A stretch of 64,000 nt of DNA from an uncultured Allomuricauda sp. (GCF_947499585.1 NZ_CANMOO010000001.1:310001-374000), one strand, 5' to 3'. Counted from the first letter of the stretch, positions 33,030-42,603 are shown. Program-made: numbers and translations. The notes: generated by a model not told the origin, from the sequence alone.

Positions 33030-35546
33030 TTACATCATTTGTCCAAAGAAAATAGCATTCATCAACAGTTTGTTGGTTCCATACCAAAAGGCTCTGAAAT
33101 TAGTGTTGTCAGTAAAAAGAATTACCCTCCCTTTGCCCATTCTTTTTGCTTTAAAAGGCACACTGTTCTTAATGAGTTCTTGATTTTCTTCTGAAATATA
33201 ACCACTTAAAAGTGGGTTGTTGGTATATTGAATAGGGTTGTCATAACTATTCTTTTCTGGTTTTAGATAAACATTTGTGTTTCTGAACATGGCTAGTTTA
33301 TCGTTTTTGTATCCAAAATTAATGGGATGTGAGCGATCTAGTTTTGTTTCGAAAATAGCGCCACCAGTAACTTGGGCTCCTTTAAAATCGCCTTTCTGGT
33401 CAAATGTTATGTTTTTGGCCACTAGCGTATCCTTCTTCATCTCAAGCTTCATGAACTCATGCTTGTTAAACCAATTGGCGGTGTTTCTATAGCCAATTAC
33501 AGTTCCACCATTTTTTACCCAATTTTTGATTTTTTCAGCACCTTGCTTATCCAAAATTTTATTCCCCCATCCACTAGGTAAAATCAAGTCTGTGTATTTA
33601 TCCAGATCAGCAGTGTTGAAGTACCGAGTGTCTATTTTGGTGATTTTCATATCATAGCGAGTATCAAACAGATGCCAAATCTCGCCGGCATCATAAGAAC
33701 GCACGCCATCACCAACCAAAATGGCTACTTTTTGTTTTTTGATAGGGTCAAAATCATTACTTCCCAAATCTATTCCTTTGGTAAGCCCAGTGGAAACCGC
33801 AGTAATTTTAATCCTGCTGTCTTTTGCTACTTCATTCAAAAAGTTGTGCAAATCCTCTGGGTTTAATTTCTGATTTTGCACTGGTACCATTATGGTGCCA
33901 TAATCATATTGTTTACCTTCTAAAGAAAATGGAGATTTAGCTGTTTTTGCTCGTAACCCTTTTTGCAAAATTTTATTCAAAGCTTTTGGAGTGTAATACT
34001 CATGCCACTCAAACAGATAGGCATAATTACTCTGTTTATCTGTTCCACCTTTAGGTGCTTGAAAATCGGTGACCTGAGACCCAGCATTGGAAAGCGAGGT
34101 TAAATTTGCATAATCTACATTAAAGGACAAGGGAAATGTCCATGCAGAAATATCATAAAAAAGACTGTCTTGGAAGGTTGTTCTTTTCTCAAACATGGCG
34201 TTGATCAACCTTGGATTTTTTTGATTCATAGGAACAACATAACTATATCCCTTTTTGTACGTCTTCCCAGAAATAGTTGCATCGGAGGCCAGCTCGTGAA
34301 ATTTTATTTTGTGTCGATTCAAAATTTCTGCCAAATGCCAAGTTTTGGAAGCATCCTTACTATCACCGAAAATGATTGCTTTGGTTTTGCTTTTTGCGAC
34401 TTCTGAGCGCATGTCGCGATAAAACTTCTGTTGGTAATCCAATATTTTGGTACGCATGTTTTTAGCGGCCTCTATAGTGGACATGGCTGTAGTGAATTGG
34501 TTTCTGATGGTAAATGGAAAGGTCAGCGTACCATTCTCACTTTCTTGAATATGTCCTCTGGAACTTCCTTGTTCAAAAAGAATTCCTATGCTACCATTAA
34601 CATCTGGAAAGGTGGAGCCTTTTCCGTAGTAATAGTCGTCGTAATTTTCTTCGGAATAATAGAGAGAACCAATTTTGTCCAATGCTTTTGCATGGTAAGT
34701 GGCAATTTCTTTTGTGAGCTCCTGATTAACTTTTGGGGTTAAAGGGTTTACTCTTGTAGGCTCTCCCGGCTGGAAGAAAAAGGTAGAATTTGTGCCCATT
34801 TCATGATGATCCGTCAAAATATTTGGCAACCAATTGTGAAAGGTTTCAATACGCGCCCTACTTTCTGGAAGTTGCACGGGTAACCAATCACGGTTCATAT
34901 CAAACCAATAATGGTTCGTCCGTCCACCAGGCCATACTTCATGGTATTCTCTTTCGTTATTATCAGAATTCAAGTTTTTACTTTTATTGACATTGGCCCA
35001 ATATGCAAAACGTTGAAGGCCGTCTGGATTAAAACTTGGATCTAAAAGAATGACCATATTCTCCAACATGGCATCAATTTCCGGACCTTGTGCAGCAGCC
35101 AAATAATAGGCGTAGGCCAGAGAAGCATTAGAACCACTGGGTTCGTTTCCATGAATGGAAAACCCTTGGTAGACAACTATGGGCATTTCCGAAGTATTTG
35201 TAGTACCTCCTTCGGATAATGCAACATGTTGCTGTCTTATGGTTTCAATATTTTGATGATTTTTTGGTGTGGTGATGGTTAGTAAAAGAACGGGTCTACC
35301 TTCATAAGTTTTTCCGCGATCTTCTATTGTAATTCTATCACTTGAAGCGGCAAGTTGCTGCATATAGAACGCTAGTTTATCATGGGTCACATGCCATTCT
35401 CCAACTTCATGTCCAATAACTTCGGCTGGTTTTGGAATATTAGGATTATAAGAAATATTACCGGGTAAGTAATAGTCCAAGGTTACATTTTGAGCCATTA
35501 GCCCAAGTCCAAGCATCATAAAGAACAAGATGTTGAATTGTTTCAT
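33030..35546 (-). CDS. Secreted M14 zinc carboxypeptidase-like protein
   Basis: The 838-residue protein has a signal peptide (cleavage near GLMAQ) and an N-terminal M14 domain (about 45-370). Zinc ligands are seen in GFSIHGNEPSGS (HxxE) and ILTDHHEMGTNS; a candidate catalytic Glu is in FEQGSSRG. The C-terminal approximately 250 residues (LVGDGVRSYDAGEIWHLFD...) look like the class I glutamine amidotransferase-like fold common in large bacteroidotal M14 proteins. It likely trims peptides in the periplasm or outer surface. It stands alone. Confidence 0.92.
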   Translation of the reverse strand: MKQFNILFFMMLGLGLMAQNVTLDYYLPGNISYNPNIPKPAEVIGHEVGEWHVTHDKLAFYMQQLAASSDRITIEDRGKTYEGRPVLLLTITTPKNHQNIETIRQQHVALSEGGTTNTSEMPIVVYQGFSIHGNEPSGSNASLAYAYYLAAAQGPEIDAMLENMVILLDPSFNPDGLQRFAYWANVNKSKNLNSDNNEREYHEVWPGGRTNHYWFDMNRDWLPVQLPESRARIETFHNWLPNILTDHHEMGTNSTFFFQPGEPTRVNPLTPKVNQELTKEIATYHAKALDKIGSLYYSEENYDDYYYGKGSTFPDVNGSIGILFEQGSSRGHIQESENGTLTFPFTIRNQFTTAMSTIEAAKNMRTKILDYQQKFYRDMRSEVAKSKTKAIIFGDSKDASKTWHLAEILNRHKIKFHELASDATISGKTYKKGYSYVVPMNQKNPRLINAMFEKRTTFQDSLFYDISAWTFPLSFNVDYANLTSLSNAGSQVTDFQAPKGGTDKQSNYAYLFEWHEYYTPKALNKILQKGLRAKTAKSPFSLEGKQYDYGTIMVPVQNQKLNPEDLHNFLNEVAKDSRIKITAVSTGLTKGIDLGSNDFDPIKKQKVAILVGDGVRSYDAGEIWHLFDTRYDMKITKIDTRYFNTADLDKYTDLILPSGWGNKILDKQGAEKIKNWVKNGGTVIGYRNTANWFNKHEFMKLEMKKDTLVAKNITFDQKGDFKGAQVTGGAIFETKLDRSHPINFGYKNDKLAMFRNTNVYLKPEKNSYDNPIQYTNNPLLSGYISEENQELIKNSVPFKAKRMGKGRVILFTDNTNFRAFWYGTNKLLMNAIFFGQMM

Positions 35547-35581
35547 AAGATTGTGTTTGTGTTAGTCATTGCTAAAAATAA

Positions 35582-35610
35582 AAAACGACCTGCTTAGTAG
35601 AGGTCGTTTT
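35582..35610 (-). terminator. Terminator of the PUR-domain gene
   Basis: AAAACGACCT and AGGTCGTTTT form a 10-bp stem followed on the minus strand by TTTTTTATTTTT, 22 bp after the stop of the PUR-domain gene. Confidence 0.8.
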
Positions 35611-35632
35611 AAGTTTTTTTTAGAGATTCAGT

Positions 35633-36007
35633 TTAAATGTCATCGAAATCAACATCTGTAAAGCTTCCTGTTGCCTCTCCATTTTCACTTGCATTGTTTT
35701 CTTCTTCTTTCTTGAAATCTTTTTGATGTCTTTCTGAGATCACTTCTTGACCTTTTTCATCAATAATGTAATCCATCATTTCCTCCATGATTTCTTTAAA
35801 AGCTGTAAAATCTTCCTTGTATAAGTAGATTTTATGCTTCTTGTAGTGAAAAGAACCATCATCATGTGTGAATTTTTTGCTTTCGGTGATTGTTAAATAA
35901 TAATCGCCAGCCTTGGTGCTTCTTACATCAAAAAAGTAGGTTCTTCTCCCTGCCCGTAGTACTTTGGAGTGAATTTCTTCCTGATCCATTATATCTTTAT
36001 CGCCCAT
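35633..36007 (-). CDS. PUR-domain nucleic-acid-binding protein (DUF3276)
   Basis: The protein is 124 residues from the ATG at 36007. The core EEIHSKVLRAGRRTYFFDVR...DYYLTITESKKF...KHKIYLYKEDF is the DUF3276/PUR-alpha-like domain found throughout Bacteroidota, which binds single-stranded nucleic acid as a dimer. The C-terminal tail is acidic and disordered. The frame is open to an upstream ATG (36052), but the added residues (MIELFNIALNDTLDH) do not fit the family. It lies downstream of the exporter gene on the same strand with a gap of about 80 bp. Confidence 0.9.
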   Translation of the reverse strand: MGDKDIMDQEEIHSKVLRAGRRTYFFDVRSTKAGDYYLTITESKKFTHDDGSFHYKKHKIYLYKEDFTAFKEIMEEMMDYIIDEKGQEVISERHQKDFKKEEENNASENGEATGSFTDVDFDDI

Positions 36008-36088
36008 ATGGTCTAGTGTGTCGTTTAATGCAATGTTGAATAATTCTATCAAAAATGTAAAAAAAATGCTAATCCAGCAACTTTTTTA

Positions 36089-37840
36089 TCATTCTTTCTC
36101 AGAGAGTTGGTTAAGGTAGAGCTCTTTGTAGTATCCTTCAATATTGTTTAATTTTTCATGTGTGCCTTCTTGGATTATTGTACCATTTTCAAGTACAATT
36201 ATCTTATCTGCATTTTTTGCAGAAGATACTCTATGGCTTACAATAAGTGTAGTTTTATTCTGAGACACTTGTTTTAAATTATTCAATATCTCTTCCTCTG
36301 TTTCTGTATCTACTGCAGACAAGCAATCATCAAAAAGATATATTCGCGGGTCTTTTAACAAAGCTCTGGCTATTGATACTCGTTGTTTTTGCCCACCACT
36401 TAAAGTAATGCCACGCTCGCCAAGAACAGTGTCATATTTTTTAGTAAATCCTTCAATGTTTTCGTGGACTACTGCTTTTTTGGCCACGGATACAATTTCT
36501 TCAAATGAAGCATTTTCATTTCCAAAACGAATATTGTTTTCTATCGTATCAGAAAAAAGAAAAGCATCTTGAGGCACTGCACCAATGGCGCTTCGCAAAC
36601 TATTTAGATTCAATTCCTGTATCGCTGTGCCATCAATTAAAACTTCACCAGAGGATACATCGTAAAGCCTGGCAACCAAATCTAGAATAGTTGATTTTCC
36701 AGATCCTGTCTTTCCTAAAAATGCTACCGTCTGTCCAGCTTTTATAGTAAAGGAAATATTATTGAGCGCTGTTATATTTGTGTCTTCATAGGTGAAGGTC
36801 ACGTTTCTAAATTCGATATCCCCAGTTATGGGTGTATACTCTTGGACCTCATTTTTAATTGTAGGCTGTACTTTTAAAAACTCGTTGATTCTTTTTTGGG
36901 AAGCTTCTGCCCGTTGTACAATTGATGTTAACCAACCTACAACTGCAACTGGCCACGTTAGCATGTTTACATAAAGGATAAATTCAGCAATAATACCTAT
37001 AGAAGCTATTTCGCCATTAATGTATTGTTTGCCACCGATGTAAATAACAAAAATGTTGCTTATACCAATCAATAAAATCATTAGAGGAAAGAACCAAGCG
37101 TTTACTTTGGCTAAATCCATGCTTGTATCTTTTCCTTCAATGGCCAAATCCTTAAGTTCAGCATTGATTTTTGGTTCTAATCCATATGCTTTTATTACCG
37201 AAACCCCAGAAAAAGACTCTTGTGTAAATGTTGAAAGCGTAGACAAATATTCTTGAACCTTTGTACTTCTTTTATGTATGATTTTACTTATCTGATAGAT
37301 TAAAACCGATAAAAAAGGCAAAGGAAGTAGGGTGTAAGCCGCCAAAGTAGGTGCCTTGATAAACATTAAGGGAATTAAACATACAAAGAGGGTAAGTGTC
37401 TGAATGCCGTACATGATCGCTGGCCCCCCATACATTCGCACTTGGTTAACATCTTCACTGATTCTGTTCATTAAATCACCAATTCTATTTTTTTTGTAGA
37501 AATTGAGATTTAGGAATTGATAGTGGTCAAAGACTTCATTCTTTAAATCGTACTCTATATATCTAGAAACATTGATGATGGTCTGGCGCATTAAAAAGGT
37601 GAAAAGTCCTGATAGTAATGCGGCACCAACAATAATGAGTATATATTCAAATAAAAGTCCTTTAGCTTCAGATAAAGAAATGGTCTCTGAGATAAAACCC
37701 TCCACAGCCTGTATGGATTTATTCACATAGGAAGGCATGATAAGGGAAAAAACACGGGCAATGATGGTGATTAAAATCCCCAAAAACAGTTTAAACCAGT
37801 ATTTTTTAAAGTATTTGTTAAGGTGTTTTAGTTCCTTCAT
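36089..37840 (-). CDS. MsbA/MDR-type ABC half-exporter
   Basis: The 583-residue protein has six transmembrane helices (to about residue 310) and a C-terminal ATPase with Walker A GKTGSGKSTI, signature LSGGQKQR, Walker B IYLFDDCLSAVD (Asp replaces the usual catalytic Glu at DDC/DES) and switch His in VSHR. It is a half-transporter acting as a dimer, perhaps for lipids or drugs. The residue after Walker B Asp is Asp, which is seen in one site of some heterodimeric exporters, so a partner elsewhere is possible. It is divergent from nusB. Confidence 0.93.
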   Translation of the reverse strand: MKELKHLNKYFKKYWFKLFLGILITIIARVFSLIMPSYVNKSIQAVEGFISETISLSEAKGLLFEYILIIVGAALLSGLFTFLMRQTIINVSRYIEYDLKNEVFDHYQFLNLNFYKKNRIGDLMNRISEDVNQVRMYGGPAIMYGIQTLTLFVCLIPLMFIKAPTLAAYTLLPLPFLSVLIYQISKIIHKRSTKVQEYLSTLSTFTQESFSGVSVIKAYGLEPKINAELKDLAIEGKDTSMDLAKVNAWFFPLMILLIGISNIFVIYIGGKQYINGEIASIGIIAEFILYVNMLTWPVAVVGWLTSIVQRAEASQKRINEFLKVQPTIKNEVQEYTPITGDIEFRNVTFTYEDTNITALNNISFTIKAGQTVAFLGKTGSGKSTILDLVARLYDVSSGEVLIDGTAIQELNLNSLRSAIGAVPQDAFLFSDTIENNIRFGNENASFEEIVSVAKKAVVHENIEGFTKKYDTVLGERGITLSGGQKQRVSIARALLKDPRIYLFDDCLSAVDTETEEEILNNLKQVSQNKTTLIVSHRVSSAKNADKIIVLENGTIIQEGTHEKLNNIEGYYKELYLNQLSEKE

Positions 37841-37972
37841 AAGAGGGAAAAGATGGTTTTTCAGAAGTCGTTTTTTACTGACAATTCAGCAAATATATGG
37901 GATTACTGACAAAGTAAATGTTATAAAACTGATAAGAAAACAACTTTGGTAGGTGGGAAAGAAATATAAGAT

Positions 37973-37980
37973 TACTTTTG
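37973..37980 (+). promoter_or_regulatory. Putative -7 box for nusB-DUF1573-yajC
   Basis: TACTTTTG matches TAnnTTTG, 41 bp before the nusB ATG. A TTTG at 37945 is a possible -33 element with a long 24-bp spacer. Confidence 0.45.
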
Positions 37981-38021
37981 CGCAGTGAAAGCCAATCTAT
38001 GACTTTAAAAGTTCTTTAAAA

Positions 38022-38969
38022 ATGCTTACCAGAAGGCATATCAGAGTAAAAGTGATGCAATGTATTTATGCATTGATCCAATCCAAAGATGATTCCTTGG
38101 AGAAACAACAGAAGTTTCTAAAAGTGAGTATAGAGAACATGTATGTGCTCTATTTGCTTGTTTTGAGTCTTTTGGCCGAATTGCATAAAATGGCCGAAAA
38201 GCATGTGAACCACGCTTCAAAAAAATATGTTGCTACGGAGGATGACAAGTATCCAAATGGAGAAAAATTTGTGAAAAACAAATTATTGCTTCAAATCTCT
38301 AACAACGAGTCGCTCAAAAAAGAACTCTCCAAAAGAAAATTGAATAATTGGTACTTGAACGAAGAGTACGTTAAAATTATCTACAAAGAGGTTATTGCAA
38401 GCGATATCTACAAGGAATATATGACCAATGATAAGGGTGGTTATGAAAACGATAAAGAAATAATACTTCAGCTTTACAAAAACATTATCGCTCCTAATGA
38501 TAAGATCTATGATTATTTTGAAGATGAGAAACTTACTTGGGTAGATGATATTCCAATAGTAAACACGTATTTGGCCAAACGATTGCGTAAATCAACCGCA
38601 TCTTCAGATGAAAACTTCTTTCTCCCTTCTTTGTTAAAAGATCAACAAGACATGGAATATGCCAATGAATTGCTGACCAAAACCTTGTTGAATGATGCCA
38701 AGTGGGAAAAAGAGATAGAAGGTAAAACACCTAATTGGGATAATGATCGTATTGCAGAGATTGATTCTATAATATTAAAAATGGGGATATGTGAGCTGCT
38801 CAATTTCTCATCCATACCAGAGAAAGTTACACTAAATGAATATTTGGAAATAGCGAAGGAGTATTCAACACCCAAGAGCAGTATTTTTATTAACGGGGTT
38901 TTAGATAAGCTGGCCAAGGAATATAAATCTACTGGTAAGCTGCAAAAAATAGGAAGAGGTCTACAATAA
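38022..38969 (+). CDS. nusB: Transcription antitermination factor NusB, extended form
   Basis: The 315-residue protein is about twice the length of E. coli NusB. The N-terminus MLTRRHIRVKVMQCIYAL is the NusB opening. About 150 inserted helical residues follow (Lys/Glu/Tyr-rich). The C-terminal half carries the NusB core: NDRIAEIDSIILKMGICELL, IPEKVTLNEYLEIAKEYSTPKSSIFINGVLDKLAKE. It binds boxA RNA with NusE and supports rRNA transcription. The same long form is usual in Bacteroidota. DUF1573 and yajC genes follow closely. Confidence 0.94.
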   Translation: MLTRRHIRVKVMQCIYALIQSKDDSLEKQQKFLKVSIENMYVLYLLVLSLLAELHKMAEKHVNHASKKYVATEDDKYPNGEKFVKNKLLLQISNNESLKKELSKRKLNNWYLNEEYVKIIYKEVIASDIYKEYMTNDKGGYENDKEIILQLYKNIIAPNDKIYDYFEDEKLTWVDDIPIVNTYLAKRLRKSTASSDENFFLPSLLKDQQDMEYANELLTKTLLNDAKWEKEIEGKTPNWDNDRIAEIDSIILKMGICELLNFSSIPEKVTLNEYLEIAKEYSTPKSSIFINGVLDKLAKEYKSTGKLQKIGRGLQ

Positions 38970-39008
38970 ACAATATTTGATTAATTTTGGAAAAAATAAT
39001 TTTTTAGT

Positions 39009-39488
39009 ATGAAAAAAATAACAACAATTTTAAGTTTGATTTTGACTGTTGCTCTTGTAAGTGTTTCCTGCAAGGATAAGGCTTCAAGTAAAATAGTTGC
39101 TGACAATGTTGAAAGTGCTACAGATAGAGATGAAGCACAAAAGCAGCTTCCTGTAATGAGTTTTGAAAAATCAGAACATGATTTTGGTACAATTGCTCAA
39201 GGTACTCCACAAGAGACCGTGTTTAAATTTACCAATACTGGGAATGCTCCTTTAATTATTACTGATGCCAAGAGCAGCTGTGGATGTACTGTTCCAGAAT
39301 ATCCAAAAAATACGCCAATTGCGGCAGGTGAAAGCGGTGAATTATTGGTTAAGTTTAATGGTTCTGGTCAAAATCAAGTGACCAAAACGGTAACTGTTAC
39401 TGCGAATACTGAAAAAGGTTCAGAACTTTTAAGAATAAAGGCCTTTGTTAACCCAAAGAACGCACAAGCTGCGGGTCCTGTTAAATAG
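39009..39488 (+). CDS. DUF1573 lipoprotein
   Basis: The 159-residue protein has a lipoprotein signal (lipobox SVSC, Cys21) and one DUF1573 domain, an ASH/MSP-like beta-sandwich with KSEHDFGTIAQGTPQETVFKFTNTG and ITDAKSSCGCTVPEYPK. The CGC is typical and may bind metal or form a disulfide. It is periplasmic and of unknown exact role. It lies between nusB (39 bp) and yajC (13 bp) in one transcription unit. Confidence 0.92.
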   Translation: MKKITTILSLILTVALVSVSCKDKASSKIVADNVESATDRDEAQKQLPVMSFEKSEHDFGTIAQGTPQETVFKFTNTGNAPLIITDAKSSCGCTVPEYPKNTPIAAGESGELLVKFNGSGQNQVTKTVTVTANTEKGSELLRIKAFVNPKNAQAAGPVK

Positions 39489-39501
39489 AGCAAATTTTTA
39501 G

Positions 39502-39792
39502 ATGGAAAATATTGGACAGTTTTTACCACTGATATTGATTTTTGTAGTGGCGTATTTTTTTATGATTCGCCCGCAAATGAAACGTCAGAAGGATGAGAAA
39601 AAATTTACTTCGGAGCTTAAAAAAGGAGATCGAATTATAACGAAAAGTGGACTTCACGGCAAGATTGTGGAATTAAATGACAAAGATTTTTCTTGTGTTA
39701 TTGAAACCATGGCCGGTCGCTTAAAATTTGATCGTTCTGCTATCTCTATGGAGATGAGTAAGAAAGCGGCAGCTCCTCCAGCTAAAAAATAA
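39502..39792 (+). CDS. yajC: Sec translocon accessory protein YajC
   Basis: The 96-residue protein has one N-terminal transmembrane helix (FLPLILIFVVAYFFMIRPQMKRQK) and the cytoplasmic YajC domain (LKKGDRIITKSGLHGKIVELNDKDF). It associates with SecDF and SecYEG at the inner membrane. It is the last gene of the nusB unit and is followed by a strong terminator. Confidence 0.96.
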   Translation: MENIGQFLPLILIFVVAYFFMIRPQMKRQKDEKKFTSELKKGDRIITKSGLHGKIVELNDKDFSCVIETMAGRLKFDRSAISMEMSKKAAAPPAKK

Positions 39793-39814
39793 AATTCAAT
39801 CCTTTTAGGAAGTA

Positions 39815-39840
39815 AAAAGCACCTGTTATCAGGTGCTTTT
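39815..39840 (+). terminator. Intrinsic terminator after yajC
   Basis: AAAAGCACCTG-TTAT-CAGGTGCTTTT followed by more T gives a perfect 11-bp stem. Confidence 0.88.
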
Positions 39841-39898
39841 TTTGTTTCAGACCGAAAACGATAAAAAAGTGATAACTTGTTGAACATCAATTTTTATC

Positions 39899-41248
39899 AT
39901 GGAAACTAGAAGGAATTTCATCAAAAGAAACACATTATTTGCTGGAGGAGTGGCAGTCTCAACACTATTACCAATGGAACTTTTGGCAACAATGCGAAAG
40001 AAAGTTGGAGCCAACGACAGAATTAATGTGGGCCTAATTGGATGCAAGGGGATGGGCTTTGCCAATCTGACTTCCATGCTAAAAATGTCGGAAATCAATG
40101 TCTTGGCGCTGTGCGATATAGACGAAAATGTACTTAAACAACGTGTGGCAGATTTAGAAGAAGCAGGTCTTAAAAAACCCAAGTTATATAGCGACTACCG
40201 TAAATTACTAGAGAATAAAGATTTGGATATTGTAATTGTGGGTACTCCAGACCATTGGCATTGCTTACAGTTGATTGATGCTTTACAAGCAGGGAAAGAT
40301 GTGTATTGCGAGAAACCTATTGCCAACTCCATAGCCGAGTGCGATGTAATGTTAAACCGTGTCAATTCTAGCGATCGGATGGTCCAAATAGGTCAATGGC
40401 AGCGAAGCCAACCTCATTTTGTTGACGCGATCAATTATGTGCACTCCGGGGCCTTGGGAAAAATACGCATGGCCAAAGCCTGGGCATTTCAAGGTTGGAT
40501 GAAACCCGTGCCGGTAGTTCCCAATAGTTCCGTTCCAAACGGAGTGGATTATAAAATGTGGCTAGGACCTGCGCAAAACCGTCCTTTCAATCAAAATCGA
40601 TTCCACTTTAACTTTAGATGGTTTTGGGATTATGCGGGTGGATTAATGACTGATTGGGGGGTTCACCTAATAGATTATGCCCTGTATGGAATGAAAGCTT
40701 CAACACCTAAGTCTGTTATGGCTTTGGGTGGAAAATTCGCATACCCCGATGATGCATCTGAAACCCCGGACACTTTACAGACTGTTTATGAATTTGATGA
40801 TTTCTCACTTTTGTGGGAACATGCAACGGGTATTGATGGAGGTAATTATGGACGAAACCACGGAATAGCTTTTATTGGAAACAATGGTACTTTGGTGTTA
40901 GATCGTGGAGGTTGGGAAGTAATTCCAGAAAAAAACCGTCCGAATTGGAGTGAGGACCTTGGACCCAAAATAGAACCGGTTCCATTACAACCCAATACAG
41001 GTAATGGATTGGACTTGCATACAGCCAACTTTGTTGAAGCAGTAAAACAGCGAGATAAAACCATATTAAGAGCCCCTATAAAAGTTGGATACGATGCGGC
41101 CAAGGTTTGCCACATGGGCAATATTGCTTTTAAAACGGGAGAGCGGTTGTTCTGGGATGCCGAAAAATCAAGTTTTAATAAAAGTGAAGCCGATGCGCTT
41201 TTGAAGACAGCCTATCACAATGGCTGGAAGCTACCAAAAGTTGGATAA
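39899..41248 (+). CDS. Gfo/Idh/MocA-family oxidoreductase with Tat-like signal
   Basis: The 449-residue protein begins METRRNFIKRN followed by a hydrophobic stretch (TLFAGGVAVSTLLPMELLA), which resembles a twin-arginine signal with cofactor-loaded export. The NAD(P) Rossmann motif is NVGLIGCKGMGFANL, and the family EKP motif is in DVYCEKPIANSIAECD. The C-terminal half is the substrate-binding alpha/beta domain (WFWDYAGGLMTDWGVHLIDYAL). Sugar or cyclitol oxidation is likely; substrate unknown. It stands alone next to the left edge of the mobile cassette. Confidence 0.92.
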   Translation: METRRNFIKRNTLFAGGVAVSTLLPMELLATMRKKVGANDRINVGLIGCKGMGFANLTSMLKMSEINVLALCDIDENVLKQRVADLEEAGLKKPKLYSDYRKLLENKDLDIVIVGTPDHWHCLQLIDALQAGKDVYCEKPIANSIAECDVMLNRVNSSDRMVQIGQWQRSQPHFVDAINYVHSGALGKIRMAKAWAFQGWMKPVPVVPNSSVPNGVDYKMWLGPAQNRPFNQNRFHFNFRWFWDYAGGLMTDWGVHLIDYALYGMKASTPKSVMALGGKFAYPDDASETPDTLQTVYEFDDFSLLWEHATGIDGGNYGRNHGIAFIGNNGTLVLDRGGWEVIPEKNRPNWSEDLGPKIEPVPLQPNTGNGLDLHTANFVEAVKQRDKTILRAPIKVGYDAAKVCHMGNIAFKTGERLFWDAEKSSFNKSEADALLKTAYHNGWKLPKVG

Positions 41249-41325
41249 GCAATATCCTTTGTTATGGTTGCACTTATCGTTTAGTATAAGAGTAGTAGCG
41301 GGATTAATATACAACTACTTTTCAG

Positions 41326-41405
41326 ATAACAACATACCTAATTAAACGCAAAAACGGTTTGGATTAAAACCCAAACCGCTATTACTTTTATACATTGTTA
41401 TGCAC
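41326..41405 (-). mobile_element. attC-like recombination site at the cassette's 3' end
   Basis: The site lies directly after the last SRPBCC gene. Outer arms ATAACAA (41326-41332) and TTGTTAT (41395-41401) pair perfectly, with a central stem CGGTTTGG (41355) / CCAAACCG (41371). Read on the minus strand it opens GTGCATAAC, which matches the complement of the cassette's beginning GTTAGGCAC in 8 of 9 positions. That circular relation is the hallmark of integron attC sites. The central stem also has a T-run on the minus strand and may act as terminator. Confidence 0.55.
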
Positions 41406-41410
41406 TGGCT

Positions 41411-41893
41411 TTATTTCAACAATTTAACTATATTTTCTACCATTTCTACTCGCGCACTAGTTATAAACCCATCAAATTGCTCTCTGGTCATATTTGGGTT
41501 TTCCATAAATTCATAACTTGATGTCCAAACAATCATTGATTTATTATAGCCTAAATCAACAACTTTTATCGCATTGTTCATGTTTTTAGCCGGTACACCT
41601 TCTATAACTTGATAAGAGTAAGTTCTAGTTTTGTCATCGAATCCTGTTATCTTTTCTTTAAAATAACCTTTTCCGTCAGCAGAAGTACAAACTCTTTCTC
41701 CACCAATACCTTTTGGACCTTTCCATTGTACTTTAGACACAAAAGATGAAAGCTCATCAATATTGTCCATTTTTCGAATTTGCTCCCAAACTTTATCTGC
41801 TGAGCTTTCTATTTCTGTTACTAATGGTGTTTGTGCTTGCAACATTGTAGTTACAGAAATTAATAAGATGAATAGAATTTTTACTTTTTTCAT
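41411..41893 (-). CDS. Exported SRPBCC (START-like) protein
   Basis: The 160-residue protein has a signal peptide (cleavage near MLQAQ) and a polyketide-cyclase/START-like fold: EIESSADKVWEQIRKMDNIDELSSFVSKVQWKG at its start, GGERVCTSADGKGYFKEKITGFDD, and a long C-terminal helix. Such folds hold a hydrophobic ligand. Periplasmic location is unusual for the family. It is 36 bp downstream of the 205-residue SRPBCC gene and has no sigma-type promoter of its own, so it is co-transcribed. Confidence 0.85.
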   Translation of the reverse strand: MKKVKILFILLISVTTMLQAQTPLVTEIESSADKVWEQIRKMDNIDELSSFVSKVQWKGPKGIGGERVCTSADGKGYFKEKITGFDDKTRTYSYQVIEGVPAKNMNNAIKVVDLGYNKSMIVWTSSYEFMENPNMTREQFDGFITSARVEMVENIVKLLK

Positions 41894-41929
41894 TGTCTTG
41901 ATTTTTAGATGTTAATTAAAATTTATTAT

Positions 41930-42547
41930 TTATGTTTTTATTATTGTAGCTTTAGGATACTTCTTCTTTATTTCCTTGTATTTGTCAGTTCCACCAGTAA
42001 CACGTTCACCAGTTTCTATGTAGTGCTTTAGACCTACAAGAGTACCAGATAATTGTTTTTTGAATCCACCTTTTGCAATTATGCCTAAAAATGCTGGTTT
42101 AGTTCTAAATTGAAACTCGTATGAAGCGGTTGAAGTACCATCACCATTATCTTTTACTCTATAAAAAGCTTGAGAATTGTCAAAATTTAAAGGTAGTTTA
42201 GCTCCATCTAGGACTACATTGCGCATTACCATATTCTCATTGTCAATCTCTGCAATACGCTCTTTAGACCATTGTGTTCCTTTTTCATTAAAATTGCACT
42301 TGCGCTCAGCTCCTAATTCGCCTTTTAATGAACCGTTAGTATATTCTGAAGTATAGATATATGGTGAGAAGTTTGATATTTCTCCATAATCTAAAACCAT
42401 TGCTTCCCATACTCGTTCTGCAGGTGCATTAATTTTCATTTCTACTTTTACTGTACGGAACTTTTTTGCCATACTTTGGGCTGAAGCATTCAGACTCATT
42501 ATTGCTAAGACTGTGAATGTTAATATTGATTTCGTTGTGATTTTCAT
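41930..42547 (-). CDS. Exported SRPBCC (START-like) protein
   Basis: The 205-residue protein has a signal peptide (cleavage near NASAQ) and an SRPBCC domain (TVKVEMKINAPAERVWEAMVLDYGEISNFSPYIYTSEYTNG...). The pattern with GAERKCNF and a broad hydrophobic cavity is typical. The ligand is unknown. It is preceded by the motif TTTTGTAACAC-N14-TATCAAAG that also lies before the sigma gene, so transcription by that sigma factor is inferred. Confidence 0.87.
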   Translation of the reverse strand: MKITTKSILTFTVLAIMSLNASAQSMAKKFRTVKVEMKINAPAERVWEAMVLDYGEISNFSPYIYTSEYTNGSLKGELGAERKCNFNEKGTQWSKERIAEIDNENMVMRNVVLDGAKLPLNFDNSQAFYRVKDNGDGTSTASYEFQFRTKPAFLGIIAKGGFKKQLSGTLVGLKHYIETGERVTGGTDKYKEIKKKYPKATIIKT

Positions 42548-42570
42548 AATTTAAAATTTAAGTTCTAGTA

Positions 42571-42603
42571 CTTTGATACAATGCTTGGATAAGTGTTACA
42601 AAA
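42571..42603 (-). promoter_or_regulatory. ECF-type promoter of the 205-residue SRPBCC gene
   Basis: Minus strand TTTTGTAACAC-N14-TATCAAAG, ending 23 bp before the ATG. Same sequence and spacing as the promoters at 43135 and 44118. Confidence 0.7.

Noticed and set aside
35608..36052. The longer start of the PUR-domain protein at 36052
   Set aside because: The added 15 residues do not fit the family N-terminus and overlap the likely promoter region; the ATG at 36007 is preferred.
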